A DNA stretch of 64,000 nt from Paraconiothyrium sp. Pb-2020 (GCA_022419385.1 JAJUBI010000006.1:3100001-3164000); one strand, 5' to 3'. Positions 30,737-43,359 are shown, counted from the stretch's first letter. Notes: generated from the sequence alone by a model not told the origin. Made by a program: numbers and translations.

Positions 30737-33076
30737 ATGTCGACAAGCGCAGCATCTCCGCTCGCAAACGGGACCAGCGTGGTACCCGCTGAGGATTGGC
30801 GCGAGGCCGATTTCCTCAAGAACCTGTTGCATATTCGGGATGAAGTATTTGCGGGCAAACATCCGCGCATCCGTCTCCCACCCAAAGTCCTAGAACAGGT
30901 TGCACCGCGTCCACCGCATATCGCTCCAGCGGCGAGAAACGCGATCAACGGGATCTCCAACGGCATATCTAACCAGCAGTTGTTTCCGCCCCGCCCCGAA
31001 ATCTCTCTGTCACAGATTCCTGCGCCAAACGATTTTGCCTCGCCCGTCGCACATGTCTCGCGGCCCTTCTCGGCCAAGTCTGCGTCGTCTGGCATCGACC
31101 CAGTACTGCTCACCAAGTCTGATCATCTCATCAGGGCTGAACTACAACTGAAGCGGCAGCAGCTTGAGCGGGCATTGAAAGACCAGTTGGATAAGCGCGG
31201 TCGTACAAACGACGATGAGCGAGATGTGTTGGACGTGGATGACCTGCTTGCCCAGGCCCACAGACTTGTAAAGCCAGTCTCCGGCTTGCCACCTCCTACT
31301 GCTGATAGTGATGGAGAGTCTTTCGACAACTCATATTACTCTAGCAAAGCTGACAGTTGGTCATCGGATGAGGTTGATCGCAATCACAACTCGAATGCTG
31401 ATGCCGTAGGGTCACTCACACAACAGGGCAAACGTGCTGTCAATGCGGCGCCACAGGCTGCCGGGCCCTCTCAATTAGGCGCGGCCGGTGCTCCAGTCAT
31501 AGATCTAGATGACGAGCCGTACGAACCTGGCGATGATATTCTAGAAATCTATGAACCTGAGCCTATTGGTGTGAACGAAGACCTAGACGAGTCTGACTAC
31601 TCACCTCCACCGGCCGATGCCGGCCCCAGTGAGCCTAGAAGGCAGCATGGACGTTATAACAATGGCCTGAACGGGTACGGTAGCGATCGGCTTTCTTTTC
31701 ACTCCCATCTCTTTCCACCACGCTCCCTTCACACTTAACATTTGTGTTTCATCGCTCGGCAAGAGGGGAAACAACTTATTCCACCCTAGAAGTCTGAGTA
31801 CTGATTTGTACCCAGTTCATCTCGACGTCAAAGCCCCACTGGCCCAGTACCACCGATCCAGAATAACCGCAAGCGAAAGCGAGAGGGGAAAAGGAATAAC
31901 AATAACAACAAGCGCACTGCACAGTCACCTGAACCGTACATCAAAGAGGAGCCGCAGTCACCTCCTCCTTTCACGCCATATTCGGACCCACCCTCGAGCA
32001 AGCGACGAGCCTTGCAGGTCATTCCCAACGATGTGGAGATTGTTGATAGGGTGCAGCCTGTCTACTACCGTGATCCGGAGTCTTCTGCTCGACCAACACG
32101 ACTCTATGAGGAGCCCCTGACTCCTAGTATGGCTCATCTACCTCAACGTCGTCTGGAACGTGACGACCAGAATCTGCGTCGCGTGGCAAGCGTCCAATAT
32201 GCTCGACGGCCCTACTCACCGACCAACACCGATGTATATGCCGGTCCTTCACCTCGACACGGTCGCGCGGCATCTCACGTCTTTGCGGAGCGTCCCATTG
32301 AACAACCCATTTACCGAGAAGCATCGGCCCGTCCCTCCGCAGCACCTAGATACGTGCCTGACCACCCTCAGGAGCTAGATTTTGTACCTCGAGCTCAGTC
32401 GACTATGGATGATCCTATGGCTATGGCACCGCCTCGTCGCATTGTCGTGGACCAGTACGGTAATAAATACTACGCGGCTCCGGTGGACACAAGGGACTCG
32501 GTTGCCCCACCTGCTAGGAGAATCGAGGTTGACCCGTACTATGAACGTGCAGTGACCCGAGAACCAGCACTACGGGCGCCTCCGCGTGCTGAGCTGTACG
32601 AAGAAGACGACGTGCAGAGGATGCCCCCGCCGCCTCGCCGTTATATTGAAGCTTCGGAAGCCGACCTGATGGATCCGCGTACATATCGACGGGAAGCCTC
32701 GCATCGCCCACTGGAGGTGGAATATCGACCACACGAGGTGGTCGAACGGCGACCGGTAGCTCAATACGAGGAAATGGGCCCTCCGCGCGAATATTTGCCA
32801 AGTCGCGCGTACAGTGTTCGTCCTGAGGTGATTCGGCGCGAAATTCCAGAGGGCTATGTTCGTCACGAAAGCGTCCAACCTGGTCATGTCCGCGTAGCCG
32901 CACCGCGCTTGCGTGAGGTGAGCGTTGTTCGCCATGAACCTACGGATGACCGCCGATTTGCGTTTGCACCCCCTCAGAGGCGCTATGCAGATGAGGGCGG
33001 TCTGGAGCGTCCCGTTGAGGTTGTGCAGGAACGCTATGCGACAGAAGCTCCTCGACGACCGACATATCGATACTAG
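30737..33076 (+). CDS. Long, largely disordered protein of unknown function, about 723 aa
   Basis: I do not recognise a named family. Exon 1 is 30737-31679; a 168-nt intron (31680-31847, donor GTAGCG, acceptor CCCAG) joins exon 2, 31848-33076, in phase. The N-terminal 45 residues, DWREADFLKNLLHIRDEVFA then GKHPRIRLPPKVLEQV, look folded. A coiled coil follows (HLIRAELQLKRQQLERALKD). The middle is acidic (DLDDEPYEPGDDILEIYEPE). Exon 2 begins with a basic stretch NRKRKREGKRNNNNNK, a likely nuclear signal, followed by 350 residues rich in Arg, Pro, Glu and Tyr with loose repeats (RREIPEGYVRHESVQPGHV). This resembles nuclear scaffold or RNA-associated proteins; that is inference. The exact donor is uncertain (GTACGG five bases upstream breaks phase). 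Confidence 0.7.
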
Positions 33077-34780
33077 GCAGATCATGATGGAAGAGGATTC
33101 CAACACAATGTGCTTCAAATGCGCAACACAGTCTAGTCTAACTACCTTCAGCTGTATGGCTATTGGACGGCATGGGCCAGGTTGCAGCCTCGAACTCTAT
33201 CATAGTTTATTGGAGCCATTGTAGATGGATTGTAATCATTTGGGTGGATGGACTGTTGGTTAGCATATGGTAATGAAGCTTTTCTGTATAGGTGCCGAGT
33301 GCGCGGAGTTGTTGATAGAGAAGGCGAACGAGTAACTCGATAGCGTATGCAAAGCAAAGTGTTCGAAAACCCAAGCGTCTTGCCGATTATTGCAACCCAT
33401 GCATTCCATCGGAGGGTAATCTCTGTGGATCTACGAATAGCGCATTGTCCAATGTTCAATCGAGGGGAGCAGTGCCGTCTGGCCCAGCTCGTCGGGAATG
33501 TAGGAAGCCGGCAGCCGGGGAGATATCGATACAAGTAGGACCGGCGTGTTTTCCGGGCCGGCCATACATAGTCGCGGGCTTAGACGGTTGACGTTGGGCT
33601 AAGGACTAGCCGCAGGGGCTTGTGCGAAGTCGTCGTCATTGTTTGGAGCCGTGCAAGCTTTGCTGCTGCGAGTGAAGGAGCAATTGTGCCTTGTGGGGGG
33701 TGGAATCGATGAGCGCAACACAGTAAGATGTGTTAAGATGGAGTAGCTATCCCTGGCTTTATCGCTGGAGCTGGGGCTTGTCGCACGGACAGCATGTGTA
33801 AACGTCACCTGTAGGTTCGTGCCCTAACTTATAGCAGAACGGAGTGTATAGGTTACAAGTTTGTACATTGTAGAACCTACAGCTGCACAAGTCCGAGCGA
33901 CGCATAGAGACGACTATCACTCGATGCAAACAAGTGCCGTGTGCAAGACTCACGCAGGAGAAAGGTGTGAACTACTCGCTTACGGCACAGCCTGCCTAGC
34001 CAGGCCTTGTACCCTGGGCTGCAGCTTCATTGTCAGCACAGCTGTCTCGCCGCTTTCGGGAGAAGAGTGACACTGCCATGGGCCCGAGGACGGAAGGGCC
34101 GGTTCGTGATGCACAACGGCGAAGGAAACGGGAAGAGGCGCAGGAGACTGTTGGCATGCACAAGCGACAACGTGACCTCGAACGCCCGGGCATGTGTGCG
34201 TGTGTGAGGGCTGCAGCTGTCGCATAAATGTTTTCGGGATGTGCAGGTGAAACGTCGCGGCAGCAGGACGATCTGGACCGAGGCCACATGTCGTTTCTGC
34301 TGGCGAGCACAGCCATCAGCGGGCGCGTGAAGTGTTGGGCCAGCGTGCACCGCGACGGCAACGGCAACGGAACTGGGAAGAAGCTCATGTCATCGACGCA
34401 CGATGCGCCTAAGCCGCTTTGGGCGTCCAGGTCTCCTCAGCGGGCGGGCGCCACAGGCCGCCTCTGCGCACATCGCCAGTCTCGCAGCCCCGAAACAACG
34501 CTGCTTGCGGGCGGGGGGCGCGTTCGCTCGACGTCTTGCGGCATCTGAGGCAGCGCGCAGAGACGCATTGAGACTGGCTGCTGGCCCGCTGCTGCGACGC
34601 TGCGCGCCCGGAGCCTGCTTTTGTGTGGGCGCTCTATCGGCGGAGGACCGTGCTGCGAGCCTGCTAGTTTAGCGGCCATCAGCCTCTGGGCTGGGACAGA
34701 CCTCGACCTCTCGTGTCTCCCTCGCTCTCCTCCCATCACCCTCCGCCCGAACCTCCCCCAGGGCGCTTCTCCCCCCCGCT
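33077..34780. other. Gene-free spacer of 1.7 kb
   Basis: No gene is supported. Composition shifts from mixed to GC-rich near 34080-34760, where overlapping frames appear on both strands simply because stops are rare. The last 100 nt before 34781 are very C-rich (CCTCCCCCAGG and CCCCCCCGCT), plausibly the leader of the KH-domain gene. Confidence 0.45.
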
Positions 34781-37700
34781 ATGCACAAGATATCTAACTT
34801 TACGGGCCAAGCTCGACACGGCTGGGAAAAGATGGCTCCGTCCGCCGGCTTCCCGTTCTCGAGATCCAACCACGAAATGCCCGTCACAGCGCCCATCAAG
34901 CGCCCGTCCACCGCGACCTCGGCGCCACCTGTTATCCCGCCAGGCACCCAGGTCAATCTGTCCTTCAACGTGCCCTTCGCCTCCAACTTGGCGGGGCCCG
35001 ACGTCGACGACATCATGTACGCCAGCCCGGGAGCAAAGGCCCGGTGGACCTTCCCGGAAGCCACGGCTGAGGGCACCCCGGTCCACAAGCTGCCCGTACA
35101 CGCACAGAACGTCGAGAACCTGCGCATCATGTGCCGAGAGGTACAGGAGCAGACAGAAGGCCGCGTTGCCGCCGTCGTCGTATCGGCCGAGTCGAAGCCG
35201 CTACCCGGCTTGCAGCGGGGGCCGCTGCGGGCTCTCGTCACGAACGTGTGCCTGTCCGGGGAGCTTGAGATAGTGAACCAGATGCGGTGCAAGGTGCTCA
35301 ACTCGACGCCCATCTCGCTGGTAGGCTGCATTGGAAACGGTACATGATGCCAAGTCTGACAGAGTGCATAGCGGTCGTCCTTCGTCGACATCGACTCCGA
35401 TCTCATCATTGACCGGACCTCGCAGCATGTCAAAGGCCCTGTGCTCAACCAGCTGGACCTCATTGCAAAGACGACCAAAGCTGACATCTTCGTGCTGATG
35501 CCCAAGCAGCCTGACATTGAGTCTGCGAGCTTCAACGGTAACCTCGAGACGGGCATGGACTCGCGTCTCCGCTGCGCCATTTACGGCGACATGGAGACAA
35601 TGGAGCACGCGAAGACGCGCGTGCTCATCATGATCGACCAAATCGTGAGTTTTGATGCCCCGCAGTTTGTGCCGACTAGCGCACAGAGCTAATTTGATAT
35701 CGTCACAGCTCAAGCGATATGTGGATACGATGAAGTTGGAACTGACCATGCATACCCTCATCTGCGGGCGCGGACGCAAGAACATCAAGTTGATTGAGTC
35801 TGCTACAGGAACCGCCATTTACTTTCCGCCGCCTTTTCCCCGCCTTTTTGGCTACACCCCGGCCGGCGCACAGCGACGTCCTGATGACTTGATTTACATC
35901 ACTGGTGAGAACTCGGAATGCATCCTGAGGGCCAAACAGCGTCTTCATGACTTGGTCATGTCGACCAAGGTCTTTGTAAAGCCCGTCATGGTCACGGACA
36001 CGAAGCTGGATGCTATCCTGCTTGAGCGCCTCGACAAGGTGCGCAAGATCATTGAGAACAACGGTTCCTACATTCTCTTGCCCCCTCTGGGCATGCAACG
36101 CGGTGTTGTCCGTGTGCAAGGCACCGACGTTCTCCATGTCGAGCGCACTGTGCGCGAGTTGATGGCTCTCGTAAGATGCTTAGCCCACCTCTGCGTGATG
36201 CATTGCTTACCTCGAACAGGCTGGTCAATTCTACAGCGCCTCATGGTTCATCACCCATCCTGACCCTTCGCAGCGTCCTCCCACGGCTGCTGACGTGCGT
36301 GCTATGCTCTCAGATATCTGCATCAATTCAGGGGCAGAGATCAGCTTCGAAAAGCTGAACTTTCACATCTACGGCTCCGACGATGCTGTCAAGGCTGCAA
36401 TGATGGTGATCAACAACATTCCGTTCGTAAAGAAATCTCAATATAACATGAGTGTCAAAATCGAGCTCGCCAACGAACATAAAGAGTTTGTCAGCGGTAA
36501 AAAGAACGGTAAGATCAATAAGATCATGAGCCACAGCAGCGTACAGATTGTGTTCGATGGCTTCAACGAGTACAACTTCTATATCGTCGTTCGCGGCGCT
36601 CAGTATGACGCTACTAAGAACGGGCTTGATCTTGTCGAGCAGGAGATGCCTGCCGCAATCTCCTTCCATGTGCCTGATCAGTATCATAAGCGTATCATTG
36701 GCATCGGTGGCCAGCATATCCAGCGCATCATGAAGAAGTACTCCGTATTCGTGAAGTTCTCCAATGCCATGGACCGTGGCGGCTTTGGAAAGGAAGAAGA
36801 CGACATCAAGGTTGACAACGTCATCTGTCGTACTCCCGCACGTAATGCTCAGAATCTCGATCTGGTCAAGCAAGAAATTATGGACATGGTGGAGAAGGCT
36901 GATGCTGAGTTCGTCTCCGAGACCATCAACATCAACCGTCTGTACCATCGTGAGTTGATTGCCCGCTTGGACAAGATCGATGAGCTGGAGAAGAAGTTCA
37001 ACTGCAAGATCACGTTTCCAAGCACCGAAGAAGCAAGCGACACTGTAACTGTCTCTGGTCCTGAATATCAGGTGCCATTGGCGGTTGATGAGTTCCTGGT
37101 AAGATTAACATGCACAACAAAGCGGCAATCAGCTAACTTCCCCTAGGGTATGGTTCCCGAGACACATGATCTCGCCTTCCCTGCCTCGAAAGAGCTTGGT
37201 GAACATCTCCGTTCTGCAGACTTCAAGACGGACGTTCTCGATAAGCTCAGGGATCAACATGTCGTTGATGCTCACGTCAAGGAAGCCCAGACTGAAACTG
37301 CTGAAGACGGAAAGGAGCTGCAAATCGAGACCCTTCACCTCAGTTTCACCAGGAACAATGCTGGTGGGCTCAAGGATGCCCTTGACTTTTTGATTAACAA
37401 CCTCGTTATGCACGGTCTCGATACCAACACGATCCGTGGAGCTCTTCCCCGGCCCAAGTCCGATTCTTTCGAGGAGTCTCTGCCCTTTTTCGAATCCAAG
37501 CTACTTCAGCGTGCCGAGCCACCTGTTGATAGCACTGATTCGCCCACTCGTTCTCACTTCGGTGACGAGGAGCGCCCAGGCATGTTGGATCGACTCCGCA
37601 AGCCAGGCAGCATGTCGTCTTTCACTTCCTTGTTCAACTCGCGCAGGAATGGCACCAACTCCCCCGGCTCTCTCTTCAAGCATGCTTCTAGCAACGCTTC

Positions 37701-37974
37701 CAAGGCTTCTCTGGCTAGTCTTGAGTCCCAGGGCAGCGGTTACCGCAACCCTTGGAACGATAGTGGCATCAATCTCACGGACGACGAACACCACACTAAC
37801 AGTTGGCCGATGCCAACGCCGCGATTTGAAAGCAAGTTTCCCTTCGGGGCCTCTTCGGCGGTGCCTGGTGATGTGACTCCCAGGTACGACCCGCGAGCGT
37901 CGGTCGACAGCGGGCGCCCCTCTACTTCTCATTCTGCATCTGGATACCCGGGCCCTATTGGCCCTCCTCGTTAA
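34781..37974 (+). CDS. Multi-KH-domain RNA-binding protein (bicaudal-C/vigilin-like), 993 aa
   Basis: Predicted cytoplasmic RNA-binding protein. Five exons, all phase 0: 34781-35320, 35372-35644, 35709-36170, 36220-37098 and 37147-37974; introns are 48-64 nt with clear GT-AG ends. KH motifs are recognisable: TMHTLICGRGRKNIKLIESA (GRGR loop, exon 3), KKNGKINKIMSHSSVQIVF (exon 4) and YHKRIIGIGGQHIQRIMKKY with VFVKF (GIGG loop), plus degenerate KH-like folds around TINGAEISFEKLNF-type and KKFNCKITFPSTEE segments. The N-terminal part (VNLSFNVPFASNL onward) and the Ser/Pro-rich C-terminal tail after FFESKLL are less conserved. Related proteins bind mRNA or act in translation control. A second in-frame ATG at 34832 (context AAGATGGC, MAPSAGFPFSR) has the better Kozak context and may be the true start. 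Confidence 0.88.
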
Positions 37975-38797
37975 ACGATACACCATTTTCCAACTTTGTA
38001 CCGGGCTTTATGACAAACAAATACCCCAGCTCCGAACTTGTATCAAAGCTCAACCAAAAGAATTATACCCCCTGTGGCGAATTACAAAAGCCTTCGGTTG
38101 GTTTGCTCGCGCTGTTCTATTATATATGCGTGTTTCTGCAATCTTGTTATGTCTTTACTCTGCTGTTGTTTCAGGCGTTTCGTGGATGCGCAAGCAATGA
38201 TTCCCCCAGGTCGGCGCCAAAAGAAATATACCAATTTGCTGCTCTTTGCTGCTTTTGCCTTGGATTTCATGTTTTCGCTTTGGTGGAGGAAATGGATGAT
38301 ACCCGGATCCGTGGTGAGACGGATTCCTGGCGATGGTGTACGGGAATGGATGGTATACTTGGGACAATTAAAGCGGTAAGACTTGGTGCGGCTTCTCTCC
38401 TCTCTACAAAGGGCACGCATCACGCATCACGTCGAGGGTGGTTGGGTGGTGCCGTGGGAATGAATCAAATGGTCTTGTCAGGATAGGAGGGAGGTTCGCA
38501 AAACATAAGCACAAGTTATACCCACACTGCAATGACCTCCTGCATATTCCTCGGTGATGGTGAGTGAATGCAGCTCCGAGCTCCGAGCTCGGCGGCTAAC
38601 TCCGAAAAGCCCAGGACCACGTGCGTTAGGTTACCAAAGGTGACGTTTGCGCGCGCGGGCCCGAGGCCGTTGCGAATTCCGGTGCGGGCGGAGCTCCATA
38701 ACTCCACAACTCCACAACCAGAGCTGATTGCATTCTTGTCTCCCAGTTGAGCCCTTGTGCCTAGCCTGCTACAGTTCCCTAATTTAGTACTATCATA
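37975..38797. other. Intergenic spacer with short direct repeats
   Basis: No supported gene. The first half is T-rich 3' flank of the KH gene. Near 38573-38592 GAGCTCC-type units repeat (GCTCCGAGCTCCGAGCTC), a CCACGTG E-box lies near 38616, and an AACTCCACAACTCCACAACC repeat lies near 38700, all upstream of the rhodanese gene. Confidence 0.4.
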
Positions 38798-39432
38798 ATG
38801 GCATCAAGGCGAGCAGTTCAATTGCTCGCTCTGCGCGCCCCGCAGGCTGTCGCGACCAGGGCTGCTGCCACCCGGTTCACCACGCAGAACGCCGCTTCGC
38901 AGCGGGCAATCGCAAGAAATGTTTCTAGAGTTCAGGTCGGCTTTGCGCAGCAGAGACAGCACTCCGGATTCCCATCTGATAAGCGCAGCAAGGTGTACGA
39001 ATTCAAAGATGTGCGTTCCCCGCTGTTACTGCGTTCCTTCAACTGCACCCCCTCACTGTCCTTATCTACGGAGATTGACACGAACAGGTCCTCTCCATAG
39101 TCGAAAACCCCAGCGACAGCACCCTCCTCGTCGATGTCCGCGAGCCCGCCGAATATGCCGCCAACAGCATTCCCACGAGCCTCAACGTACCCATCACATC
39201 CCAGCCGGACGCGCTACTACTGAGCGAAGAGGACTTCCTGGATAGGTTCGGGTTCCAGAAGCCGCCGCGGGAGAAGATGGTTGTGTTCTTCTGCAAGGCG
39301 GGCGTGAGGAGTAGCGCAGCGGCGCAATTGGCGAAGCAGGCGGGGTACGAGAATGTGGGTGAATATCGAGGGTCGTGGATTGACTGGGAAAGGAATGGGG
39401 GACCGGGGACGAAGGGTCCCCAGCAGCCGTGA
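38798..39432 (+). CDS. RDL2: Mitochondrial single-domain rhodanese (thiosulfate sulfurtransferase), 185 aa
   Basis: Transfers sulfane sulfur from thiosulfate to acceptors, probably in mitochondria. Exon 1 is 38798-39010, the 77-nt intron 39011-39087, exon 2 39088-39432. The N-terminus MASRRAVQLLALRAPQAVAT is Arg/Ala-rich without acids, a good mitochondrial presequence. The splice restores KVYEFKDVLSIVENPSDSTL, then LLVDVREPAEYAANSIPTSL (rhodanese CH2A-like) and the active-site loop FFCKAGVRSSAAAQ with catalytic Cys, closing with EYRGSWIDWERNGGP. Length and layout match the yeast YOR286W (RDL2/AIM42) type. The long antisense frame over exon 2 is a shadow. Confidence 0.9.
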
Positions 39433-41812
39433 GGGGGAGTGGAGGCACGTTTTTCCATGACCACAAGCGTGGTGGGTGGTGACGCGGAACAGTGATGGCT
39501 AAGCGACGGCGTCACAAAGAGTGTTCTCATGGCACTAGATATGGTAGACAAGGTATTTTCCCCGTAGAGTTATGATGGCAAAGCTTCAGTAGCGCTAGTA
39601 TGTACATATTGACCCAGAAGGTAGATGTAGACTGTCAGAGGTGCACTTATGAGTCGTCATAAGTCGAAGAAGCATTCTGTTATTGCATGCTAATCGACGG
39701 CCGGATGTTGAATGTGTGATATGCATAGGCTTGCCGTTCGTCCCGCCGTCTTTCGCCTACAGTGTGTAAAGATATGTTAGTAAAAGTAAATCGCCCAATA
39801 GGAGAATAGGACTACTGGAACATATCGGTGCTTTTTATAAGTTTCGCGGCCACCTTACCATGGAATAAGATGTGGAACATCAACTTGCAGCAGGGTATAT
39901 GACCATCGGCCTATAGGTGGTTGGCTTAATGGTTTCGGTAGAGGTATCACGGTTATAGAAAACCTGATAACTAAAGCACGAGGCGATCGACCAAGTTGGA
40001 CGCAAGCGAAGAAGAATGCTCAACACCTGACAAAAGAGGAAAGATTCCCAGTTCGAAGGAAAAGAAAAGCTCCTGAATGGATTGCGGAACGCTACACAGA
40101 GTGGGATTCATGAGGTGCACCAGACACGATCGGGGATGGAGCGGACGTCAACTATATGGACATAACCAAGTTGACGCCTCAGGTGTGGAAGGATGCGCAC
40201 AAGGAAGAATACGCCGCGGCCCTACAAGCAGCCGTTGATGCGAGAGAATCCTATCGTGGGACACAAACAGAAGCGTACCGAAAGACCAGTCTTGAAATTG
40301 TGCAGCTGCTGCTCGATCACGGCACTGATGTCAATGCCCCATGCGCTGACGAGGGCGACACCCTTCAGGCGCTAGACATGGACGCCCGCCGGTCGCTAAG
40401 ATGCTGGTTGAGGCTGATGCACAGATCGCCGCAATTCCGGAGCAGTAGCAAAAGCTTGTTCGCAAAGGTCTCAAAGACGATGATGATGTGTGTTGTGTGC
40501 AGTGACTTAGGTGGCAGTGTTTACGTCTTGGTCATTGCCGTGTCGCCATATCTCCCCTGCTCTATCTACGGCCTCTTTGCTAAGTTCCTGTCTTCACTTC
40601 TATTCAACTCCTTCGACTGATCGTCACGAATAAAGTGAGTACAAAACGGCGAATTCGCAGTTTGGCCGTTGACGAACCACATCAGCAGACTGTCTACGCT
40701 TCATAATGAGCGTCGCTTGCGTGCGTAATCCCTGATATGATATTCCTTATCCTGAAGTGAGAGGACCCTTTGTTTTGATCATTCCTTCAGATCTACTGCT
40801 AGAAATTCTCGGTTGGCCTAGTTCATGTGCTGTATCAACTACATGAGTCCAAGTGCAATTTTACATAGTAAAGAATGACACAATGAAAATACGAGCGGAG
40901 CAAAGTAACTCAGAAGCGCTTCGGAACACTTATCTCGCACCCTTCGTCCACGTTCACTGTCGAATCCCATGCTATGTTGAAAGAGTTGTAGGATCCCTTT
41001 GTGAATCACGGTGCCACGTTGCAATCTAGCGAACTGAGCCCGCACGAGCATGCGGCTGACCTGGAATTCCTTTTGCGCGTCGGCGTCGAGCTGTTGCAGG
41101 GATAAATGAGCGAGAGGGCACCTTGTCCCAATCAAATTTCAGCTAGGTGCCCTCTCCTGCAAGCCACCAGACGCGGGCCCCGCATGATTTGTGCCCTGTG
41201 GGACAATTCATCGCTGGGGACTGAGAACGGAATCGATACAGTGTGCCTTCATTCGAAGAAAAGTCAGGACCTTGAAAGGGTGAGCATCAGTGATTAGACT
41301 GGCACGACTGATGAGAGTGAACACTTGTGAAGGGGCAAGGGACGCTAGTGCGCGACTATACTCCATCACGTTTAGCCTAGAACTGTAGGGCAACGTCCAT
41401 TGAACTGCGAGTGCGAGAGCGCAGCACACAAACCCAAGATTTTTGGCAGCCTAGGCCTGTTTTCCGTCCAAAACAGGGTAAAAGGTGTGGTTGGGAAAAT
41501 TGCGTTCTCTCGTGAGATTGGTGCGTCGTGGCAGGGTTGGACGCAAGGCTGCGGAAGGACTGGTCATCGCAGCACCTCAGCCTGACATCGCCGAGGCGCA
41601 CGCCACCCAGTGACGTGGGCAACGCCTGCAAACTTGGACATGGCTAGGGAAGAGTTGACGAAGTGGGACCTGTCGGACGCTGAGAAGACAATGGTTTACT
41701 AGCTACCTAAGGAGCGGACGTCTGGGAGACAATCTGTAGAGACTGGAAGAGACAGGTTACAGAAGAAAAAGTCAAAGAGCGAAGCGCGATCGATCATACA
41801 AGTAGGAAATCC
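39433..41812. other. Gene-poor spacer with an ankyrin relic
   Basis: This 2.4 kb tract has no intact gene. The ankyrin fragment near 40135-40470 is listed separately. The minus frame 41135-40839 starts with TTG, not ATG, and has no signature. No terminal repeats or tRNA-like folds are visible to explain why ankyrin debris sits here. Confidence 0.45.
40135..40470 (+). pseudogene. Ankyrin-repeat protein relic
   Basis: A fragment reading GADVNYMD near 40140 continues in frame to SLEIVQLLLDHGTDVNAPCA (about 40282-40345), a textbook ankyrin helix pair plus the DVNA hairpin. After DEGDTLQAL the sense continues only in another frame, where PVAKMLVEADAQIAAIPEQ ends at a TAG (about 40447). The change of frame and the lack of further repeats on either side mark it as debris of a larger ankyrin (possibly NACHT-ankyrin) gene. 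The 154-codon open frame from 40156 crosses the frameshift and its C-terminal half is meaningless. Confidence 0.55.
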
Positions 41813-42850
41813 TCAAGCTTTCTCCATTTGGATGCGGATCCCATGCATCCTCCTCATGTGCTCACGCACTTTGTCGAGACGAGGGTACGTGTAGCTGCAA
41901 GATTGTATCATGCACTGAAATTCCGGAGCCCCAAGTTGCTTATGCATAGTGCGCTTATGGCGACGGAATTCAGCCGGACGGCCGAAGGTTGCGGTGCATC
42001 CAGGGATGTCGCACTCGTGGACTGCCGGGCGACAGGCAGTTGGTTGGGGCGCCACGCCAACGTGAGAGGGCGCAACGTCAGCCAATAACGGCTGTGGGGC
42101 GAGCTGCCTCAAATCACGCACCTTCGAATTCCCTAATTCGTTGTTGTATTCCAGATCCAGCAAGTCGAAACCTGGCTGTGCGTGTGCGATCTGCCCTGGC
42201 GCATACATCGAAGATTGAAATTCGTTGTCGACAAGATGCAGCCCAACATCAGATAATACTGGTATCGCGGTATTGTTCGGCGCGTGGTGACGTTTTCCGG
42301 CGTGTGTTGTATCATCGAAAAAAGGAAGATTGTTATCGTCACAAAGCACACTCGACCCAGCATTTACTCCGTAGGGCTGGGCAACACTTGAGGCTAACAC
42401 TTGTCCACTGAAGATGTGCTGTGTGTCTCCGAAAGATACAGCTGCCGTATTCGGTAGGATGTCCTGGCCAAGACTGGCAAGAGTATCTTCGACAGGATAG
42501 AAACCCCGAGTGAGCCCGGATTGGGAACCCTTGAAAATGTTGAACAGAGGGACAGTGGTGAGAAGAGCTTGGTCAAGTCTAAACTCCGCCCCAGTGGATG
42601 TTGGAAAGGGGGGATTGGCGTTGGTGCAATAGCCTCCCTGCACGGCATGCTGCTGGGGGTCCCGTGTGCTTACATCATTGAACAGGTAATAAGGACTATC
42701 GGGAGCTTTATGTGGCGTCCTTGGCGTCTTCACCACGGGGCGAAGCCGCAGCTTCTTGGAGGGTTTTTGAGAAAAGGCATAACTGCATGATGTTAAAAAA
42801 AAAACTCACGTGTTCTCCTTCCGAGAGTTTGCGAGGTTCACAAGCGACAT
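41813..42850 (-). CDS. C2H2 zinc-finger protein with two C-terminal fingers, about 330 aa
   Basis: Likely DNA-binding regulator. The C-terminus carries two C-x4-C-x12-H-x4-H fingers: HECDIPGCTATFGRPAEFRR then HKRTMH, and FQCMIQSCSYTYPRLDKVRE then HMRRMHG. The remaining 230 residues are low-complexity with no domain. The main exon runs to 41813 but has no ATG before about residue 180, so an upstream exon is required. The only good start upstream is ATG 42850 (MSLVNLANSRKEN), followed by a GTGAG donor at 42809 and a run of ten Ts. Two acceptors keep phase: 42783 (intron only 27 nt) or 42720 (90 nt). The second is the more normal length; the first would retain the basic KKLRLRPVVK segment. It is divergent from the C2H2-ankyrin gene at 43360. 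Confidence 0.7.
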
Positions 42851-43359
42851 GTTCTCCGCCGGCTTGAAGCGATATGTGCTGGCGTATTAGAGAATAAACA
42901 AGTTTGTTGGTAGTTCGATTCTTCAGGACGAGAGCCGATCTTATCGTGATTGCTATGGATCAGACGAAGCAGGTGCCGAGGAAGGTGTGAAAGCGTCGAG
43001 GGGTGCTTGCAGAACAGCTACACGTCTTTCAAGATGCAAATTTGCGCAGAAACGAAGGTTGCTGTCGGCCTGGGGGCTTCTCAGCTACTTAACAGAGCGA
43101 CTCGAGCGGAAAATGGTGACGGAGACGTGCGCCGGCATGTCATTGGTCGCTCTCCTACCCCATGAAGCAGCCAATCACTCAACAGGATGGTGCCCTCTGT
43201 TCTCTCATTGGGCAGGTCCAAATCACCAAACAGACTCCTTGGCTGTGACCGGTCTTCACATACGGGCATTGCTTGTCCAACGGTAAAACGCACCATCAAT
43301 GCTTACGACGCGGCGCTTTTGGCACTCTACCTATCCAACGAAACTAGAATACCACATCT
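42851..43359. promoter_or_regulatory. Shared divergent promoter of the two C2H2 genes
   Basis: A 0.51 kb spacer between divergent starts at 42850 and 43360. The long plus frame from 43187 reaches into it but uses a GTG and the wrong frame for the first finger, so this part is non-coding. No TATA box is evident. Confidence 0.45.

Noticed and set aside
34403..34672. 89-codon frame in GC-rich spacer
   Set aside because: Stops are scarce here because of high GC; overlapping frames on both strands and no motif.
43187..43359. N-terminal extension of the C2H2-ankyrin protein
   Set aside because: It starts with a non-ATG codon in a frame that destroys the first zinc finger; the spliced start at 43360 restores the finger.
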